DNA of 51,089 nt from Acidithiobacillus_B sp049965315. Lineage in GTDB: Bacteria > Pseudomonadota > Gammaproteobacteria > Acidithiobacillales > Acidithiobacillaceae. The position numbers were made by a program, and so were the translations under genes. Numbering within the stretch: position 1 is the first letter of the stretch; every line of letters starts with the position of its first letter. The stretch is from contig NZ_JBMFWL010000010.1 of NCBI RefSeq assembly GCF_049965315.1, positions 1 to 51,089 of the forward strand, given 5' to 3'. This document shows positions 51,089-51,089 of the stretch, piece by piece. The notes under the pieces were generated by a model that saw nothing but the letters and a program-made list of their open reading frames with translations, was not told the origin of the DNA and did no database searches.

Positions 51089-51089
51089 T

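Overview
The window is GC-rich bacterial chromosome, nearly fully coding, with housekeeping genes in Proteobacteria-like orders: ruvC-ruvA-ruvB-ybgC-tolQRAB-pal-cpoB-queE-queC followed by tRNA-Lys, and polA beside a LOG protein, a DUF2782 protein and thrB. A System II (ResB/CcsA) cytochrome c assembly pair, a di-haem peroxidase, a DsrE-family protein and an aspartyl-tRNA synthetase of the non-discriminating type would fit an Acidithiobacillus-like (Acidithiobacillia) organism. That assignment is inference from gene content, not proof.

Left third (1-16060): DsrE and DUF202 proteins, a MarC membrane protein, a zinc-ribbon FmdB protein, aspS-nudB, nadA, a PlsC-like acyltransferase, yebC, the Holliday-junction genes ruvCAB, the complete Tol-Pal envelope system with YbgC and CpoB, the preQ0 genes queE and queC, and tRNA-Lys(TTT). 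Many neighbours overlap by 1-17 nt, so translation is probably coupled.

Middle (16095-27300): a gas and redox sensing neighbourhood. It has a 1050-residue globin-coupled GGDEF-EAL protein with a probable C-terminal zinc-binding CZB-like domain, a DUF488 protein, a single-domain haemoglobin, a ferredoxin-flavin reductase, a CPTC thioredoxin-like protein, and an msrA-msrB-Crp/Fnr operon. Two FNR/DNR-type boxes (TTGAY-N4-ATCAA) lie upstream of the globin and the thioredoxin-like gene. The local Crp/Fnr protein lacks an FNR iron-sulphur cysteine cluster but has the E-x-x-S-R recognition helix expected to read such boxes. A PAP2 phosphatase, a RhlE-type helicase and a nitroreductase follow. The nitroreductase promoter carries a TetR-type operator between its -35 and -10 elements.

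The most unusual signal is a pair of structured RNA elements, one upstream of yebC (about 6171-6273) and one between the globin and the reductase (about 20315-20427). Each has a long terminal stem ending in a T-run, identical internal blocks, and stem positions that differ in sequence yet still pair. I do not recognise the family.

Right half (27341-51089): EttA, a four-gene efflux operon (DHA2 permease, outer-membrane channel, HlyD adaptor, LysR regulator) whose three junctions all overlap by 14 nt, panD with an upstream 39-codon ORF, an MFS carrier, a 5'-truncated FecA-like receptor, ccsA/resB, engB, a Kch-type potassium channel, a cytochrome c peroxidase, polA, LOG, DUF2782, thrB, a small membrane protein, and the C-terminal part of an MFS exporter whose base composition is less GC-rich than the rest. 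No CRISPR array, rRNA, prophage or intact insertion sequence was seen.
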